Assembly: GCA_964627755.1 (NCBI GenBank) | Contig: CAZVIH010000099.1 | Coordinates: 1-64,000 of the forward strand | Source: B10-G9 sp964627755 | Lineage (GTDB): Bacteria; Chloroflexota; Anaerolineae; Anaerolineales; UBA11858 | Length of the DNA stretch: 64,000 nt | Direction: 5' to 3' | Part shown: positions 34,351 to 43,833 of the stretch, piece by piece | Layout: each line of letters begins with the position of its first letter | Position numbering within the stretch: the stretch's first letter is position 1 | Made by a program: the position numbers and the translations under genes | The notes under the pieces: generated by a model | What the model saw: only the letters and a program-made list of their open reading frames with translations | The model's database searches: none | Told to the model about the DNA's origin: nothing

Positions 34351-35226
34351 ATGAAATCAAGAATGGATAAGTTCTACTCTCAAATCCCAGCATCACAGAA
34401 GAAATACATTGAAGACTTTGAAACGATACATACTGAAAAAAGTGTGGATGTTAATAGTGTTGCGTGGAAATACCTGGATTCAGAGAAAGGAAAGGAAGTA
34501 TTACTATTATTGCATGGTGGGTACACAGATTACACTATGTGGATCCATCAAATTGTGGAATTTAAAGGAACATATCGGATCATAGCGCCAACCTGTCCGG
34601 TCTTGCCAGATGCCAAGATGGAGAAATATTCAGCAGCACTGAGCAAAATATTAGAAACTGAGAATATCAAAAAAATAAATTTGATGGGATATAGTGAAGG
34701 GGGACTGATTGCGCAGTGTTTTTTGAGAGACAACCCAGGAATCGTTAACAAAGCAATATTGGGTCACACATTCTATCCCTCAACAGAAAGCAGTTATTAC
34801 AAAAACGATTTTGGCTTTTTCAAGATAATGCCAGCATTCCTGACAGAAATGTTATTCAAATTACTTGCGAAACCCGACAAAGAAGAACTCGAACATGATT
34901 CGACTGAGTGGCTCGAATGGTACAAAGGCTGGTTTAGAGAACTGAAACATCAACTCACAAAGGCACAGATAATCACTCATATTGATCTTATGATGGATTT
35001 TGTTAGAAACTATGAATTTGATGCCAGTGATTTATCAGAGTGGACCGGGAGGATGTTAATCACCGTATCAAAAGATGATGTTGTACTCAACTATTTTGAT
35101 GGCATGAAGCAACTGTATCCTCAGGCTGAATACCATATGTTTGAAAAAGGACTTGGAGCGCATTCGCTGGCCTTGATCACGCCATCTGTATTCAATCAGC
35201 GGATAGCAGCGTTTTTGGGAAAATGA
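34351..35226 (+). CDS. Alpha/beta hydrolase, AT-rich paralog
   Basis: 291 aa. Nucleophile elbow is MGYSEGG, the acid lies in SKDDVV and the histidine in GAHSLAL. The ribosome site AAGGAG is 6 bp before the ATG. The coding sequence is visibly richer in A and T than its neighbours, with many AAA, GAA and AAT codons, which suggests later acquisition. It aligns with the gene before it over the second half (DFVRN, EWTGRMLITVSKDD). It is separated from that gene by a 196-bp patch with no gene. Function unknown. Confidence 0.72.
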   Translation: MKSRMDKFYSQIPASQKKYIEDFETIHTEKSVDVNSVAWKYLDSEKGKEVLLLLHGGYTDYTMWIHQIVEFKGTYRIIAPTCPVLPDAKMEKYSAALSKILETENIKKINLMGYSEGGLIAQCFLRDNPGIVNKAILGHTFYPSTESSYYKNDFGFFKIMPAFLTEMLFKLLAKPDKEELEHDSTEWLEWYKGWFRELKHQLTKAQIITHIDLMMDFVRNYEFDASDLSEWTGRMLITVSKDDVVLNYFDGMKQLYPQAEYHMFEKGLGAHSLALITPSVFNQRIAAFLGK

Positions 35227-35236
35227 CTCCCAGGCT

Positions 35237-35275
35237 GCCTTACCAGTCATTACCCTGACTACAGCCGGGTTAGGC
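35237..35275. repeat. Compound hairpin after the AT-rich hydrolase gene
   Basis: GCCTTACC / GGGTTAGGC form an outer arm pair (one mismatch) and AGTCA / TGACT an inner pair around TTACCC. The right end is GTTAGGC. It lies 10 bp past the hydrolase stop and lacks a T-run. Confidence 0.4.
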
Positions 35276-35372
35276 GGGTGAGTGCCGCGATTTTAATCAA
35301 TTCAGTCTGGGTGAAATTGGCCTTTAGGTTCGCACCGAAACGCCAGGTTATGTAAACATAAGGAATTTTGTT

Positions 35373-35930
35373 ATGAAATTCTTCCCTGCATTTCACCTCG
35401 GTTGGCTGAACGGCTGGCTGCTGTTATCCCTGCTGGTTCTTACTGACATCGTCCTCTTCCTGGCTTTCCAGAGCAAGGTTGTAAAGAGATTATTTGACCG
35501 TTCCGGCTGGACCAGGCGCCAGAAGATCCTCACGGTCATTGGAAAGATGCTGGCTCTTTTTCTGATTGTGATCATTATCATGACACCCCTCAAACTGGGT
35601 TCGCCGGTGTTGATCATTGGTTGTGTATTGGTCGCCCTGGGCCTGGTTGGATTGATAAAGGCATTATTTGATTTCAAGAGCGCGCCAACTGGCCAACCAG
35701 CTACCAGGGGTATATACAGGATTACTCGACATCCACAGATCATGGCTGCTTCGTTGGTGCTCCTGGGCACCACTGTCGCTATTGGATCGTGGTCTGGTTT
35801 GATCGTTTTATTGATTTCCCGCATACTGCTTAACGCGAATCTGGTCGCAGAAGAGGAAGTCTGCCTGCGGGCATTTGGGAGTGTTTATCAGGAGTATTTG
35901 GACCATACCCCTCGTTATATATTGTTTTAA
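35373..35930 (+). CDS. NnrU/isoprenylcysteine methyltransferase-like membrane protein
   Basis: 185 aa with about five helices. The C-terminal pattern YRITRHPQIMAASLVLLG, then NLVAEEEVCLRAFG and YLDHTPRYIL, is that of the ICMT/PEMT/NnrU group of membrane proteins (RHP-x-n-EE-x-n-Y motif). Members either methylate small lipophilic acceptors with SAM or have unknown roles. The RHP and EE motifs for SAM and metal-free catalysis are intact. It is followed by a strong bidirectional terminator. Substrate unknown. Confidence 0.65.
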   Translation: MKFFPAFHLGWLNGWLLLSLLVLTDIVLFLAFQSKVVKRLFDRSGWTRRQKILTVIGKMLALFLIVIIIMTPLKLGSPVLIIGCVLVALGLVGLIKALFDFKSAPTGQPATRGIYRITRHPQIMAASLVLLGTTVAIGSWSGLIVLLISRILLNANLVAEEEVCLRAFGSVYQEYLDHTPRYILF

Positions 35931-35959
35931 AGGAAGGACTTTAACCCTTCCATTCAATG

Positions 35960-35991
35960 AAAAAAAGAAGCCAGAACTGGCTTCTTTTTTT
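35960..35991. terminator. Bidirectional intrinsic terminator
   Basis: An A-tract, stem GAAGCCA / TGGCTTC with a 4-nt loop, then a T-tract of seven. It fits termination of the membrane protein gene on the plus strand and of the ferredoxin gene on the minus strand. Confidence 0.8.
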
Positions 35992-36004
35992 CTCACAGAA
36001 AAGA

Positions 36005-36049
36005 GGGCGACCCACCCCGTCGATTCCGCTCCGGGTAAGTGGGTCGTCC
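36005..36049. repeat. Long GC-rich inverted repeat between convergent genes
   Basis: Arms GGGCGACCCAC (36005-36015) and GTGGGTCGTCC (36039-36049) pair with one mismatch across 23 bp. It sits right after the bidirectional terminator. The arm start GAGGGCGAC is shared with the terminator hairpin at 17927, which may mark a further dispersed repeat. Confidence 0.45.
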
Positions 36050-36076
36050 TGGTTATTGTTACAAGAATTAAAACGG

Positions 36077-36487
36077 TTAATCTAAAGCGTCGTACCCGGG
36101 ACCATCAGTAAAGTAGTCTTCGTTGGCCTGAATGGCGGGGGTGAGGTCAACAACTTCACCCTCATCCAGAACACGGGTTGCCTTGAGTACCCAGGTGACA
36201 CCATTGACATCCTCAGACTCAAATTCCTCGGTATAACCTTCGGTTCCGACCGGCATATTCAGGCGCTCATCGCCGTAGGCTTCGTAGGCGGAAGGGACTT
36301 CATCTTCCATATAAATGGCTTCATAGGGGCATTCTGGTGCACAGGCACCACAATCGATGCAGGTTTCTGGATCAATATAATAATTGGGATGTTCTTCCAC
36401 TGGTTTTCCGGGCACAATGCATTCTGTTGGACAAACTTCCACACAGCTGCCATCGTGCAAGCAGAAACTTGTGATTACATGAGTCAT
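36077..36487 (-). CDS. Seven-iron-type ferredoxin
   Basis: 136 aa. Cysteines C9, C15, C19, C23 and C43, C46, C49, C53 match the arrangement of Azotobacter ferredoxin I: C9, C15 and C53 for a [3Fe-4S] cluster, C19, C43, C46 and C49 for a [4Fe-4S] cluster. A histidine replaces the fourth cysteine at position 11, which supports the three-iron site. The acidic C-terminal extension (about 60-136) is longer than in plain ferredoxins. GGAGG precedes the ATG. Low-potential electron carrier; its partner is not evident. Confidence 0.85.
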   Translation of the reverse strand: MTHVITSFCLHDGSCVEVCPTECIVPGKPVEEHPNYYIDPETCIDCGACAPECPYEAIYMEDEVPSAYEAYGDERLNMPVGTEGYTEEFESEDVNGVTWVLKATRVLDEGEVVDLTPAIQANEDYFTDGPGYDALD

Positions 36488-36649
36488 GACATTCCTCCAG
36501 GATATTTGGTTTTAATGAGTATATCTTAAAAACAATCTAGCTGCTGTATAATAAACTCTCTAGCATGGAATTGTAGTCCCCGATTTTTTCTTTGTCAAGA
36601 AAAAATGGCCAGTAGTAAACTTTCTTTTTTAAAAGAGGTTACATTCTTC

Positions 36650-37603
36650 ATGAAAAAGGACGCTATCCATCCTGCTGCACCCTACCTATTAGTCCCGGTT
36701 GGTATTGTTGCAGTATCCACGGCTTCACTTCTGATCCGATTCTCCCAGGAATATGTTCCCTCAATTACCATAGCGGCTTTTCGCCTGGGATTGGCCGCCT
36801 TGATCCTGCTTCCATACACCCTTCTCAAATACAACCGTGAGATCAGGCGTTTATCCTGGGATGACCTTAAATTTGCCTTGCTGGCAGGCTTTTTGCTGGC
36901 GGTCCATTTTGCTTCCTGGATCACATCGCTGGAATTTACATCTGTGGCGAGTTCTGTTGTGCTGGTGACTACAACGCCCCTATGGGTCGCGCTGCTGGCA
37001 CCCTTTTTCCTGGGAGAAAAGACTCCCCGGATTGCCTTCATTGGAATGGTTATCGCTTTGCTGGGAGGTTTCATCATCGCACTCAGTGATGTTTGTTTTT
37101 GGCTGCCTGGAGGGATCAGCTGCCAGGGTGGACTTGGAGATTTGAGATCAAAAACACTTCTGGGTGATTTACTGGCCTTGTTTGGCGCAATCGCTGCGGC
37201 ATCCTACTTGATGATTGGTAAACACCTGAGGAGCAAGATCTCGCTGACGCCCTATATATTCCTGGTTTTTAGCGCCTCAGCGATTTTCCTTGTGGGTGCT
37301 ATGCTGATCATGGAAGGAGTTCCCCCGATCTATCCCGGGAAGGTATATCTCTGGTTGTTTTTATTGGCTTTAGTGCCCCAGCTGCTGGGGCACTCTATCT
37401 TCAACTGGTCCTTAAAATATCTCCCAACCGGATATGTTGCTGTTAACCTGCTGGGGGAACCTGTTGGGTCAACCATCTTAGCCTATTTCTTCCTGAATGA
37501 GACACCCCCGGCTGTAAAAATAATTGGTGCTATACTTATTTTAGCCGGGATTGGGTTGACGATTTTCCGGCAAACATCACAAATAAATGCGGAGCTTTCC
37601 TAG
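36650..37603 (+). CDS. EamA/DMT-family transporter
   Basis: About 317 aa from the ATG at 36650; the frame also opens at 36605, and neither has a strong ribosome site. Ten helices in two EamA repeats (about 10-145 and 175-305) are visible. The end of the second repeat, NLLGEPVGSTILAYFFLNE, is typical of the family. Members export metabolites or amino acids; the substrate cannot be read. It ends 8 bp before ftsK. Confidence 0.78.
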   Translation: MKKDAIHPAAPYLLVPVGIVAVSTASLLIRFSQEYVPSITIAAFRLGLAALILLPYTLLKYNREIRRLSWDDLKFALLAGFLLAVHFASWITSLEFTSVASSVVLVTTTPLWVALLAPFFLGEKTPRIAFIGMVIALLGGFIIALSDVCFWLPGGISCQGGLGDLRSKTLLGDLLALFGAIAAASYLMIGKHLRSKISLTPYIFLVFSASAIFLVGAMLIMEGVPPIYPGKVYLWLFLLALVPQLLGHSIFNWSLKYLPTGYVAVNLLGEPVGSTILAYFFLNETPPAVKIIGAILILAGIGLTIFRQTSQINAELS

Positions 37604-37611
37604 GAGTATCT

Positions 37612-39825
37612 GTGGTGAATAATCAGGACCCCCGCAATATTAGAGATATCTTGGACACGCTGACCGAACAAAGCAAGTCCTTTCAAGGGATCTGGAAACG
37701 CGTAAAAAATTACGGTTGGGATATTCTTGGTATCCTGCTGATAGCTTTTTCTGTGATGGTTTTGATCGCTACTCTCTTTCCCAGTCAGGTTGCCGGTTCG
37801 GCATTATTAAAATGGACCAATTTCATTCGTTTTGGCCTGGGATGGGGGAGTATTTTTGTGGTTGCCTCCGGGATCATTCTGGGCATCTGGATGTTAAAGA
37901 AGCAAGCTGGTGAACCTTATTCGGTCATTTGGGTCAGAATTTTTGCCATGGAAGGAGCGATTTTTGCTCTGATTGCCTTGTTTACAGTTATTGGCGGTCA
38001 TTCCCTGACCCGGGCCAGGGAAGGATTGGATGGCGGATTGGTGGGATGGGGGTTGGTGGAAGCGGTCTCAAGCCTGATTGGATTGTTCTGGACCGGAGCC
38101 CTGGCCTTCCTTTTTGCCCTGATTGGTGCGGTAATCGGCCTGGGTTTTACAGAACAAGTCAGAGAACAATTGGATCTAATGCGGGATCCAGCAATACCTG
38201 CTGGACTGGACCAGCTTCTGGATGATGAATCAGTAAAAACCCCTGTTCTTACACAACAAGATAAAACTTCTCCTGCTAAACGCACTCAAAAAATCCCTCC
38301 GGAATTTCGGAAACAATTCAAGGTAGATTTAAAGCAAGATAAACCGCTTAAGACACCCCCCAGGGACAATGCTTTGCCATCCCTGGATCTGCTGATCACA
38401 GGGAAATCATTTAAGCCCAATCAAAGGCATATCAATACCTCGGCAGGAATAATTGAAAAGACCCTGGCGGAATTTGGCATCCCAGCCCAGGTGGTTGGAT
38501 TTCAGGTTGGACCGACGGTGACCCAGTTTGCGGTTAAACCTGGCTACCTGAACGGAGCGGAGGATGACGCAGACGAGGAACGGAAACGAGTACGAGTATC
38601 GCGGATCACCTCCCTCAAGAATGATCTGGCTCTGGCTTTATCTGCCACCCAGTTAAGAATAGAAGCCCCGGTCCCGGGCAGATCTTATGTTGGCATTGAA
38701 GTTCCCAACGAAAAATCTTTTCTGGTCACTTTGCGGTCGGTGATGGAATCTGAGGCCTTTTATAATGTGGAATCTCCCCTGGCAATCGCTCTGGGCAGTG
38801 ATGTGTCTGGCGAACCTGTTGTGGCTGACTTGGCAAGCATGCCCCACCTGCTGATCGCCGGGACTACCGGATCGGGTAAATCGGTTTGCATAACCTCCCT
38901 TACTACTTGCCTGGTGATGAACAACACACCAGAAGAATTGAAGCTGGTGATGATTGATCCCAAGATGGTTGAGCTGGTTCGTTTTAATGGCCTGCCGCAC
39001 CTCTTCGGCCAGGTAGAAACCGATCTGGAGCGTATCCTGGGTGTGCTGCATTGGGTAGTTGGTGAAATGGATCGCCGCTACCGGGTTTTGGACGAGACCA
39101 GATCCCGGAATATTGATACCTATAATAACAAGATTCGAAAAAAGAAAGAGGGAGAGATCATGCCGCGGATCGTAGTGATGATCGACGAGCTGGCTGATCT
39201 GATGATGATGGCCCCAGCTCAAACCGAGTTCACCCTGGTGCGTCTGGCCCAGATGGCACGGGCGGTGGGCATTCACCTGGTTGTCGCAACCCAGCGCCCC
39301 AGCACCGATGTGGTCACCGGTTTGATCAAAGCCAATTTCCCGGCCAGAATGTCCTTTGCGGTGGCTTCCTCTGTAGACTCCAGAGTTGTGCTGGATATGA
39401 ACGGGGCAGAATCCCTGCTTGGAAACGGTGATATGCTCTACCTCTCTCCTGAAGCTGCAAATCCTGTCCGAACTCAGGGCTGCTGGGTGACTCCGGAAGA
39501 ACTGGATCGGGTGATCAAAGCCTGGAGGGAAATTTCTGATATTGAACCAGAAGAACTGATCATCCCACCCTGGGAAAAGACAATTGATGAGAAAGCCGAA
39601 TTGGATGAATATGATGATCTCATTAAAGACGCTTTCCGAATTGTACGTGATTCCCAGCGGGCATCAACATCTTTGATCCAGCGTAAACTACGCATTGGAT
39701 ACCCCCGGGCAGCTCGGCTGATGGATGAATTATCAGCTCTGGGTTATGTAGGTCCATCCAAAGGCAGCGGGATAGAAAGGGAAGTGTTTATTGCCTCTGA
39801 TGAGGAATTCGGGGAAAATTACTAG
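37612..39825 (+). CDS. ftsK: FtsK/SpoIIIE-type DNA translocase
   Basis: 737 aa. Four helices near the N-terminus (about 33-175) anchor the protein at the septum, a short linker (about 195-270) follows, then the alpha/beta motor. Walker A is GTTGSGKS at about 418-425, Walker B is VVMIDELADLM at about 520-530. The winged-helix gamma domain (about 660-730, RIVRDSQRASTSLIQRKLRIGYPRAARLMDEL) recognises oriented chromosome sequences. It moves the chromosome terminus during division. Two GTG codons in a row (37612, 37615) can serve as start. The short linker is typical of SpoIIIE-like types. Confidence 0.94.
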   Translation: MVNNQDPRNIRDILDTLTEQSKSFQGIWKRVKNYGWDILGILLIAFSVMVLIATLFPSQVAGSALLKWTNFIRFGLGWGSIFVVASGIILGIWMLKKQAGEPYSVIWVRIFAMEGAIFALIALFTVIGGHSLTRAREGLDGGLVGWGLVEAVSSLIGLFWTGALAFLFALIGAVIGLGFTEQVREQLDLMRDPAIPAGLDQLLDDESVKTPVLTQQDKTSPAKRTQKIPPEFRKQFKVDLKQDKPLKTPPRDNALPSLDLLITGKSFKPNQRHINTSAGIIEKTLAEFGIPAQVVGFQVGPTVTQFAVKPGYLNGAEDDADEERKRVRVSRITSLKNDLALALSATQLRIEAPVPGRSYVGIEVPNEKSFLVTLRSVMESEAFYNVESPLAIALGSDVSGEPVVADLASMPHLLIAGTTGSGKSVCITSLTTCLVMNNTPEELKLVMIDPKMVELVRFNGLPHLFGQVETDLERILGVLHWVVGEMDRRYRVLDETRSRNIDTYNNKIRKKKEGEIMPRIVVMIDELADLMMMAPAQTEFTLVRLAQMARAVGIHLVVATQRPSTDVVTGLIKANFPARMSFAVASSVDSRVVLDMNGAESLLGNGDMLYLSPEAANPVRTQGCWVTPEELDRVIKAWREISDIEPEELIIPPWEKTIDEKAELDEYDDLIKDAFRIVRDSQRASTSLIQRKLRIGYPRAARLMDELSALGYVGPSKGSGIEREVFIASDEEFGENY

Positions 39826-39875
39826 GCGGCGAAGTTCTGTTTTAATCCGAATCATTTACTTCAAAAGGATCTATA

Positions 39876-40688
39876 ATGCCAACTGGTTTTAAGCTGGGAG
39901 CCTTTACCATCCATTATTACGCCCTTCTGATCCTGCTGGGAATTCTTTTAGGGTTATTGTTAACCTGGAGGCGAGCGATCAGTCGTGGAAAATCGATCGA
40001 TTTCCTGATCGATGCTTTACCCTGGGTCTTTGTTGGGGGTGTTGTGGGCGCCCGTATCTGGCATATTTTATCCCCACCACAGTCAATGGTCGCACATGGA
40101 ATCACCACCCGCTATTATCTGACCCATCTGCTGGAAGCCATTGCCATCTGGAAAGGAGGGATCGGTATCATTGGTGCAATGGCAGGAGGGGGTTTGGCTC
40201 TCTGGATATATTCCAGGAAAAGAGCTGTACAGCTTGATGAATGGTTGGATATCATTGCACCTGGATTGGCGCTGGCCCAGTCGATTGGCCGCTGGGGTAA
40301 CTTCATCAACCAGGAGGTCTATGGCCTGCCAAGCAACCTGCCCTGGGCTATATTTATTGACCCCCAGCACAGAATGCCCGGTTATGCCGATTTTTCAACC
40401 TACCATCCACTGTTTTTTTATGAAGCCATCTGGAGTTTCCTGAATATGTTATTCATCCTCTGGATCGGTAGAAAGTATAAAAAACAGCTCAAAACAGGCA
40501 GCCTTTTCCTGATTTACCTGATATTTTATGGAGTGGGAAGGGTTGGCCTGGAATTCCTGCGTCTGGATGTTTCCACCTGGCAAGGGGTCAATCTTAACCA
40601 AACTGCAATGTTGGTGGTGGTTATCACAGCCTGTTTTCTGCTTTATAATCGCCAGAAAGATAAGTATGAGGCACCTGAACAGGTATGA
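39876..40688 (+). CDS. lgt: Prolipoprotein diacylglyceryl transferase
   Basis: 270 aa, about seven helices. The Lgt signature GRWGNFINQEVYG is at 138-150. It transfers diacylglycerol from phosphatidylglycerol to the cysteine of prolipoproteins. LspA, which acts next, is encoded 3.8 kb further on, and a likely substrate lipoprotein is at the left of the window. Its stop overlaps the start of the ABC ATPase gene by 4 bp. Confidence 0.94.
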   Translation: MPTGFKLGAFTIHYYALLILLGILLGLLLTWRRAISRGKSIDFLIDALPWVFVGGVVGARIWHILSPPQSMVAHGITTRYYLTHLLEAIAIWKGGIGIIGAMAGGGLALWIYSRKRAVQLDEWLDIIAPGLALAQSIGRWGNFINQEVYGLPSNLPWAIFIDPQHRMPGYADFSTYHPLFFYEAIWSFLNMLFILWIGRKYKKQLKTGSLFLIYLIFYGVGRVGLEFLRLDVSTWQGVNLNQTAMLVVVITACFLLYNRQKDKYEAPEQV

Positions 40689-41626
40689 TCCTTACTGAAA
40701 ACCTTACGAAAAATTTCAAAGATTTCTGTGCTGTGGACGGCGTTAACCTGCATGTGAATGCTGGCAAGGTCCTGGCTCTTTTGGGGCCCAATGGGGCCGG
40801 AAAAACAACTACCGTGCGCATGTTGACCACGGTACTACGGCCCAGCAGTGGTACGGCTCGGGTGGCTGGTTATGATGTGCAGGAGAATCCGGGAAAAGTT
40901 CGAGGGTCTGTAGGTGTATTGACTGAGGATCACGGTCTGTATGACCGGATGCATATGGTGGAATACCTTGATTTCTTCGGTAAGATTTATGATATGCCGG
41001 ACGGAATGAGAGAGCAGCGCATCCTGCATTTGCTGGAAAAATTCGATCTGCTGGATTCGAGAGACCGCCGCATCGGGAAATTTTCCAAAGGCATGCGCCA
41101 GAAATTATCCCTGGCTAGATCGCTGTTGCACTCTCCCCCCGTTTTACTACTGGATGAACCTACATCTGCAATGGATCCTGCCAGCGCCCGCCTGGTGAGA
41201 AATGCCATTAAAACCCTGCGCTCGGAGGACCGGGCCATTATTGTCTGCACCCACAACCTGGCCGAAGCAGAAGAATTGGCCGATTCGATTGCAATCATCC
41301 GCTCTGGTAAAATCATCGCCCACGGCACAGCCGCGGAATTAAAAGAACACCTGCTGGGCCCCGGTGAATACCGGATCCAGCTGGCTGAACCCCTGGACGG
41401 CAGAACTCTGCCCCTACCAGCAGAAGTTGAGATCACAAAAAAAGGAGAAGACTGGTTTACATTCAGTGTCGAGAAAGCCCAGCAGACCAATCCGATGTTA
41501 ATTCAGAATCTGGTTGCGACCGGCTACGCTGTGGTCAAACTGGAGGAGATCCAACGCAGTCTGGAATCGGTCTATTTGCAGGCAGTTAACCAGACCACAA
41601 ATAAGGGAGGGGGAGATGTGGACTGA
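40685..41626 (+). CDS. ABC transporter ATP-binding protein (ABC-2 export type)
   Basis: 313 aa. Walker A is GPNGAGKT (34-41), the signature is FSKGMRQKLSLARS and Walker B is LLLDEPTSAMDP. The H-loop is in VCTHNLAEAEEL. The C-terminal extension (about 225-300) resembles that of NatA- and CcmA-like exporters. It pairs with the permease gene that overlaps its end. Substrate unknown. Confidence 0.92.
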   Translation: MILTENLTKNFKDFCAVDGVNLHVNAGKVLALLGPNGAGKTTTVRMLTTVLRPSSGTARVAGYDVQENPGKVRGSVGVLTEDHGLYDRMHMVEYLDFFGKIYDMPDGMREQRILHLLEKFDLLDSRDRRIGKFSKGMRQKLSLARSLLHSPPVLLLDEPTSAMDPASARLVRNAIKTLRSEDRAIIVCTHNLAEAEELADSIAIIRSGKIIAHGTAAELKEHLLGPGEYRIQLAEPLDGRTLPLPAEVEITKKGEDWFTFSVEKAQQTNPMLIQNLVATGYAVVKLEEIQRSLESVYLQAVNQTTNKGGGDVD

Positions 41627-43046
41627 TTTCCGGAAAGCTATGATCATCACCCGCCGTGAAGTGCGGGACCAGTTCCGGGATTGGCGCATTATCGCGCCCA
41701 TCATCATCCTGACCGTCTTTTTTCCGGGTTTGATGAATTTCACTGCCCAACAGGCAGTAGATTTTGTAGGAAAATACGGCGCCCCTATCATTGCTGATCG
41801 CTTGATCCCTTTTTTATTGATGGTGGTGGGATTTTTCCCGATCTCGGTTTCCCTGGTTATCGCTCTGGAGAGTTTTGTAGGAGAGAAGGAAAGAAGGAGC
41901 ATTGAACCTTTGCTCAGCAGTCCATTAACGGATGTCCAGCTTTATCTTGGTAAGTTAATGGCCGTTATGTTCCCCCCGTTGATCGGCAGTTTCCTGGGCA
42001 TCACTGTCTACCTGGTCGGTGTCTACCGTCAGGTTGGTTGGGCGCCAGATATCACATTATTGATCCAGGTCATTGGACTGGCTGTGGTCCAGTCCCTGGT
42101 GATGGTAAGTGGAGCGGTTGTTGTATCTTCCCAGACTACCTCAGTGAGAGCGGCAAATTTGCTGGCCTCATTCATTATCATTCCGATGGCCCTGCTGCTT
42201 GTGGGGGAAAGCATGATTATGTTCTGGGCAAAATATGAGGTGTTATGGTGGGCAATCTTCGGCCAAGCCATCATCGCCTGGTTGTTGATTCGGACTGGTA
42301 TTGCTCATTTTAACCGGGAAGAATTATTGGGCAAGGAACTGGATTCTATAAATTTGAAATGGGCCTGGCAGGTGTTCCGGGAGGCATTTCGGGGCGAAGA
42401 AGCTCCCCCCTGGCAGTGGTGGAAAGTGAACGTCTGGGGCATTTTAAATGAATTAAAGTGGTCCCTGGTCCTGGTTTTACTCATAACTGTTGGAGCGGTA
42501 TTTGTTGGTATCTCCCAGGCAGAAGTCTTCTCAATTCCGACTGAAATATTGGATTGGGGAAACCTGGAAGAAGGCCTTGTGACAGGGATCGAAGAATTCG
42601 GCCCGATCCGCTTTTTCTCAGTCGGGGGGTGGGGGATCATCTTTTTACACAACTTGAGGGCCATTGCCCTGGATAGTTTGTTGGGAATTTTCTCCTTTGG
42701 CGTTTTGGGTATCATCACCCTGATCTTGCCCTTCAGTATCATCGGTTATTTTGCAGCCATTGTGGGTCAGACTGGCCTGTCGCCGGCTTTATTTTTGGCA
42801 GGCTTTATATTACCTCACGGGGTTTTTGAGATCCCCGCAATTATTCTGACCGGCGCATTGATCGTTCGCCTGGGATTAACACTGGTGACCCCTAATAAGA
42901 ATTACACCATCGGAGAAGCCTGGATCAGAACTCTGGCTGACTGGACTCGGTTGATCCTGTTCCTGGTCATCCCTCTTCTGGTCGTGGCTTCTTTCCTGGA
43001 GGTTTTTATCACGCCCCGGGTTGCCCTGGCACTCTTTGGTGGATAA
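41616..43046 (+). CDS. ABC-2 type transporter permease
   Basis: 476 aa from the ATG at 41616, which has GGGAGGGGG ahead and overlaps the ATPase gene by 11 bp; the frame opens at 41514. At least seven helices. A large loop between about 230 and 290 carries W and E residues. The N-terminal stretch TRREVRDQFRDWR and the EKERRSIEPLLSSPLTDVQLYLGK motif are typical of ABC-2/NatB-like permeases. A C-terminal half resembling a SpoIIM-type membrane domain (GIFSFGVLGIITLILPF...PHGVFEIPA) appears fused, suggesting a two-domain permease. Confidence 0.8.
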   Translation: MWTDFRKAMIITRREVRDQFRDWRIIAPIIILTVFFPGLMNFTAQQAVDFVGKYGAPIIADRLIPFLLMVVGFFPISVSLVIALESFVGEKERRSIEPLLSSPLTDVQLYLGKLMAVMFPPLIGSFLGITVYLVGVYRQVGWAPDITLLIQVIGLAVVQSLVMVSGAVVVSSQTTSVRAANLLASFIIIPMALLLVGESMIMFWAKYEVLWWAIFGQAIIAWLLIRTGIAHFNREELLGKELDSINLKWAWQVFREAFRGEEAPPWQWWKVNVWGILNELKWSLVLVLLITVGAVFVGISQAEVFSIPTEILDWGNLEEGLVTGIEEFGPIRFFSVGGWGIIFLHNLRAIALDSLLGIFSFGVLGIITLILPFSIIGYFAAIVGQTGLSPALFLAGFILPHGVFEIPAIILTGALIVRLGLTLVTPNKNYTIGEAWIRTLADWTRLILFLVIPLLVVASFLEVFITPRVALALFGG

Positions 43047-43061
43047 GGGAGAGAACGCATT

Positions 43062-43829
43062 ATGGCGAAATTGATATTCCTGGGCACTGCCAGCGCGGTT
43101 GCCTATCAAGGCCATGAAAATTCCTTCTTGGTTCTTCAGGGAGAGACATCCTCGATCCTGGTGGATTGTAGTACTCGCCCGGTAATGCGTTTGAAGGAAG
43201 CTGGCATAGACCATAATGATCTCAGTGACCTAATTATCACCCATTTCCATCCTGACCATGTATCAGGACTGGCTACATTGATTATGGATATGTGGATCCT
43301 TGGGAGAGAAAAGGATTTCCACATACACGGCTGTGAACATGCTATTACCCGGGCTATAAAATTGATGGATCTTTTTGGATGGCAGGACTGGAGCGACCTT
43401 TACCCGGTGCACTTTCACACCCTGCCGCTGGACGAGCTGGCGCCGGTGCTTGAAAACCAGGAATTCAAGATCTTCAGCTCGCCAGTTCAGCACATGATCC
43501 CTACCCTGGGGATCCGGGTCGAATACAAGGGCGGTGAGTTTGTAGTTGCTTATTCTTCAGACACCTCACCGGTTCCCGAAACAGTCACACTGGCAGCTGA
43601 TGCGGATGTGCTGATCCATGAAGCTGCCGGGACAATCTATCACCATTCCACTGCATCCCAGGCGGGTGAGATTGCTTCACAAGCGGGGGTGAAGGACTTG
43701 TATTTGATCCATTATCCTTCTCCGGAATTGATCAGCCCGGATTATACTCTCAGCGAGGCAAAAAAAACCTTCCCCGGGAATGTCTACCTGGCAGAAGATT
43801 TTATGGAAATCGAGTTCAAGGGAGAGTAA
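43062..43829 (+). CDS. Metallo-beta-lactamase-fold hydrolase, RNase Z-like
   Basis: 255 aa. The metal motif is THFHPDHVSG (about 65-74). Later ligands lie in SPVQHMIPTLGIRV, SSDTSP and LIHYPSPE. The start LIFLGTASAVAYQGHENSFLV resembles RNase Z, but the tRNA-binding exosite arm is not obvious, so a general phosphodiesterase is equally possible. It lies 15 bp after the ABC permease and ends 4 bp before the convergent HNH gene. Confidence 0.78.
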   Translation: MAKLIFLGTASAVAYQGHENSFLVLQGETSSILVDCSTRPVMRLKEAGIDHNDLSDLIITHFHPDHVSGLATLIMDMWILGREKDFHIHGCEHAITRAIKLMDLFGWQDWSDLYPVHFHTLPLDELAPVLENQEFKIFSSPVQHMIPTLGIRVEYKGGEFVVAYSSDTSPVPETVTLAADADVLIHEAAGTIYHHSTASQAGEIASQAGVKDLYLIHYPSPELISPDYTLSEAKKTFPGNVYLAEDFMEIEFKGE

Positions 43830-43833
43830 AGTA

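Noticed and set aside
35237..35275. Integron attC site after the AT-rich hydrolase gene
   Set aside because: GTTAGGC fits the right core, but the element is 39 bp, the left core has a mismatch, no second site flanks the other hydrolase and there is no integrase.
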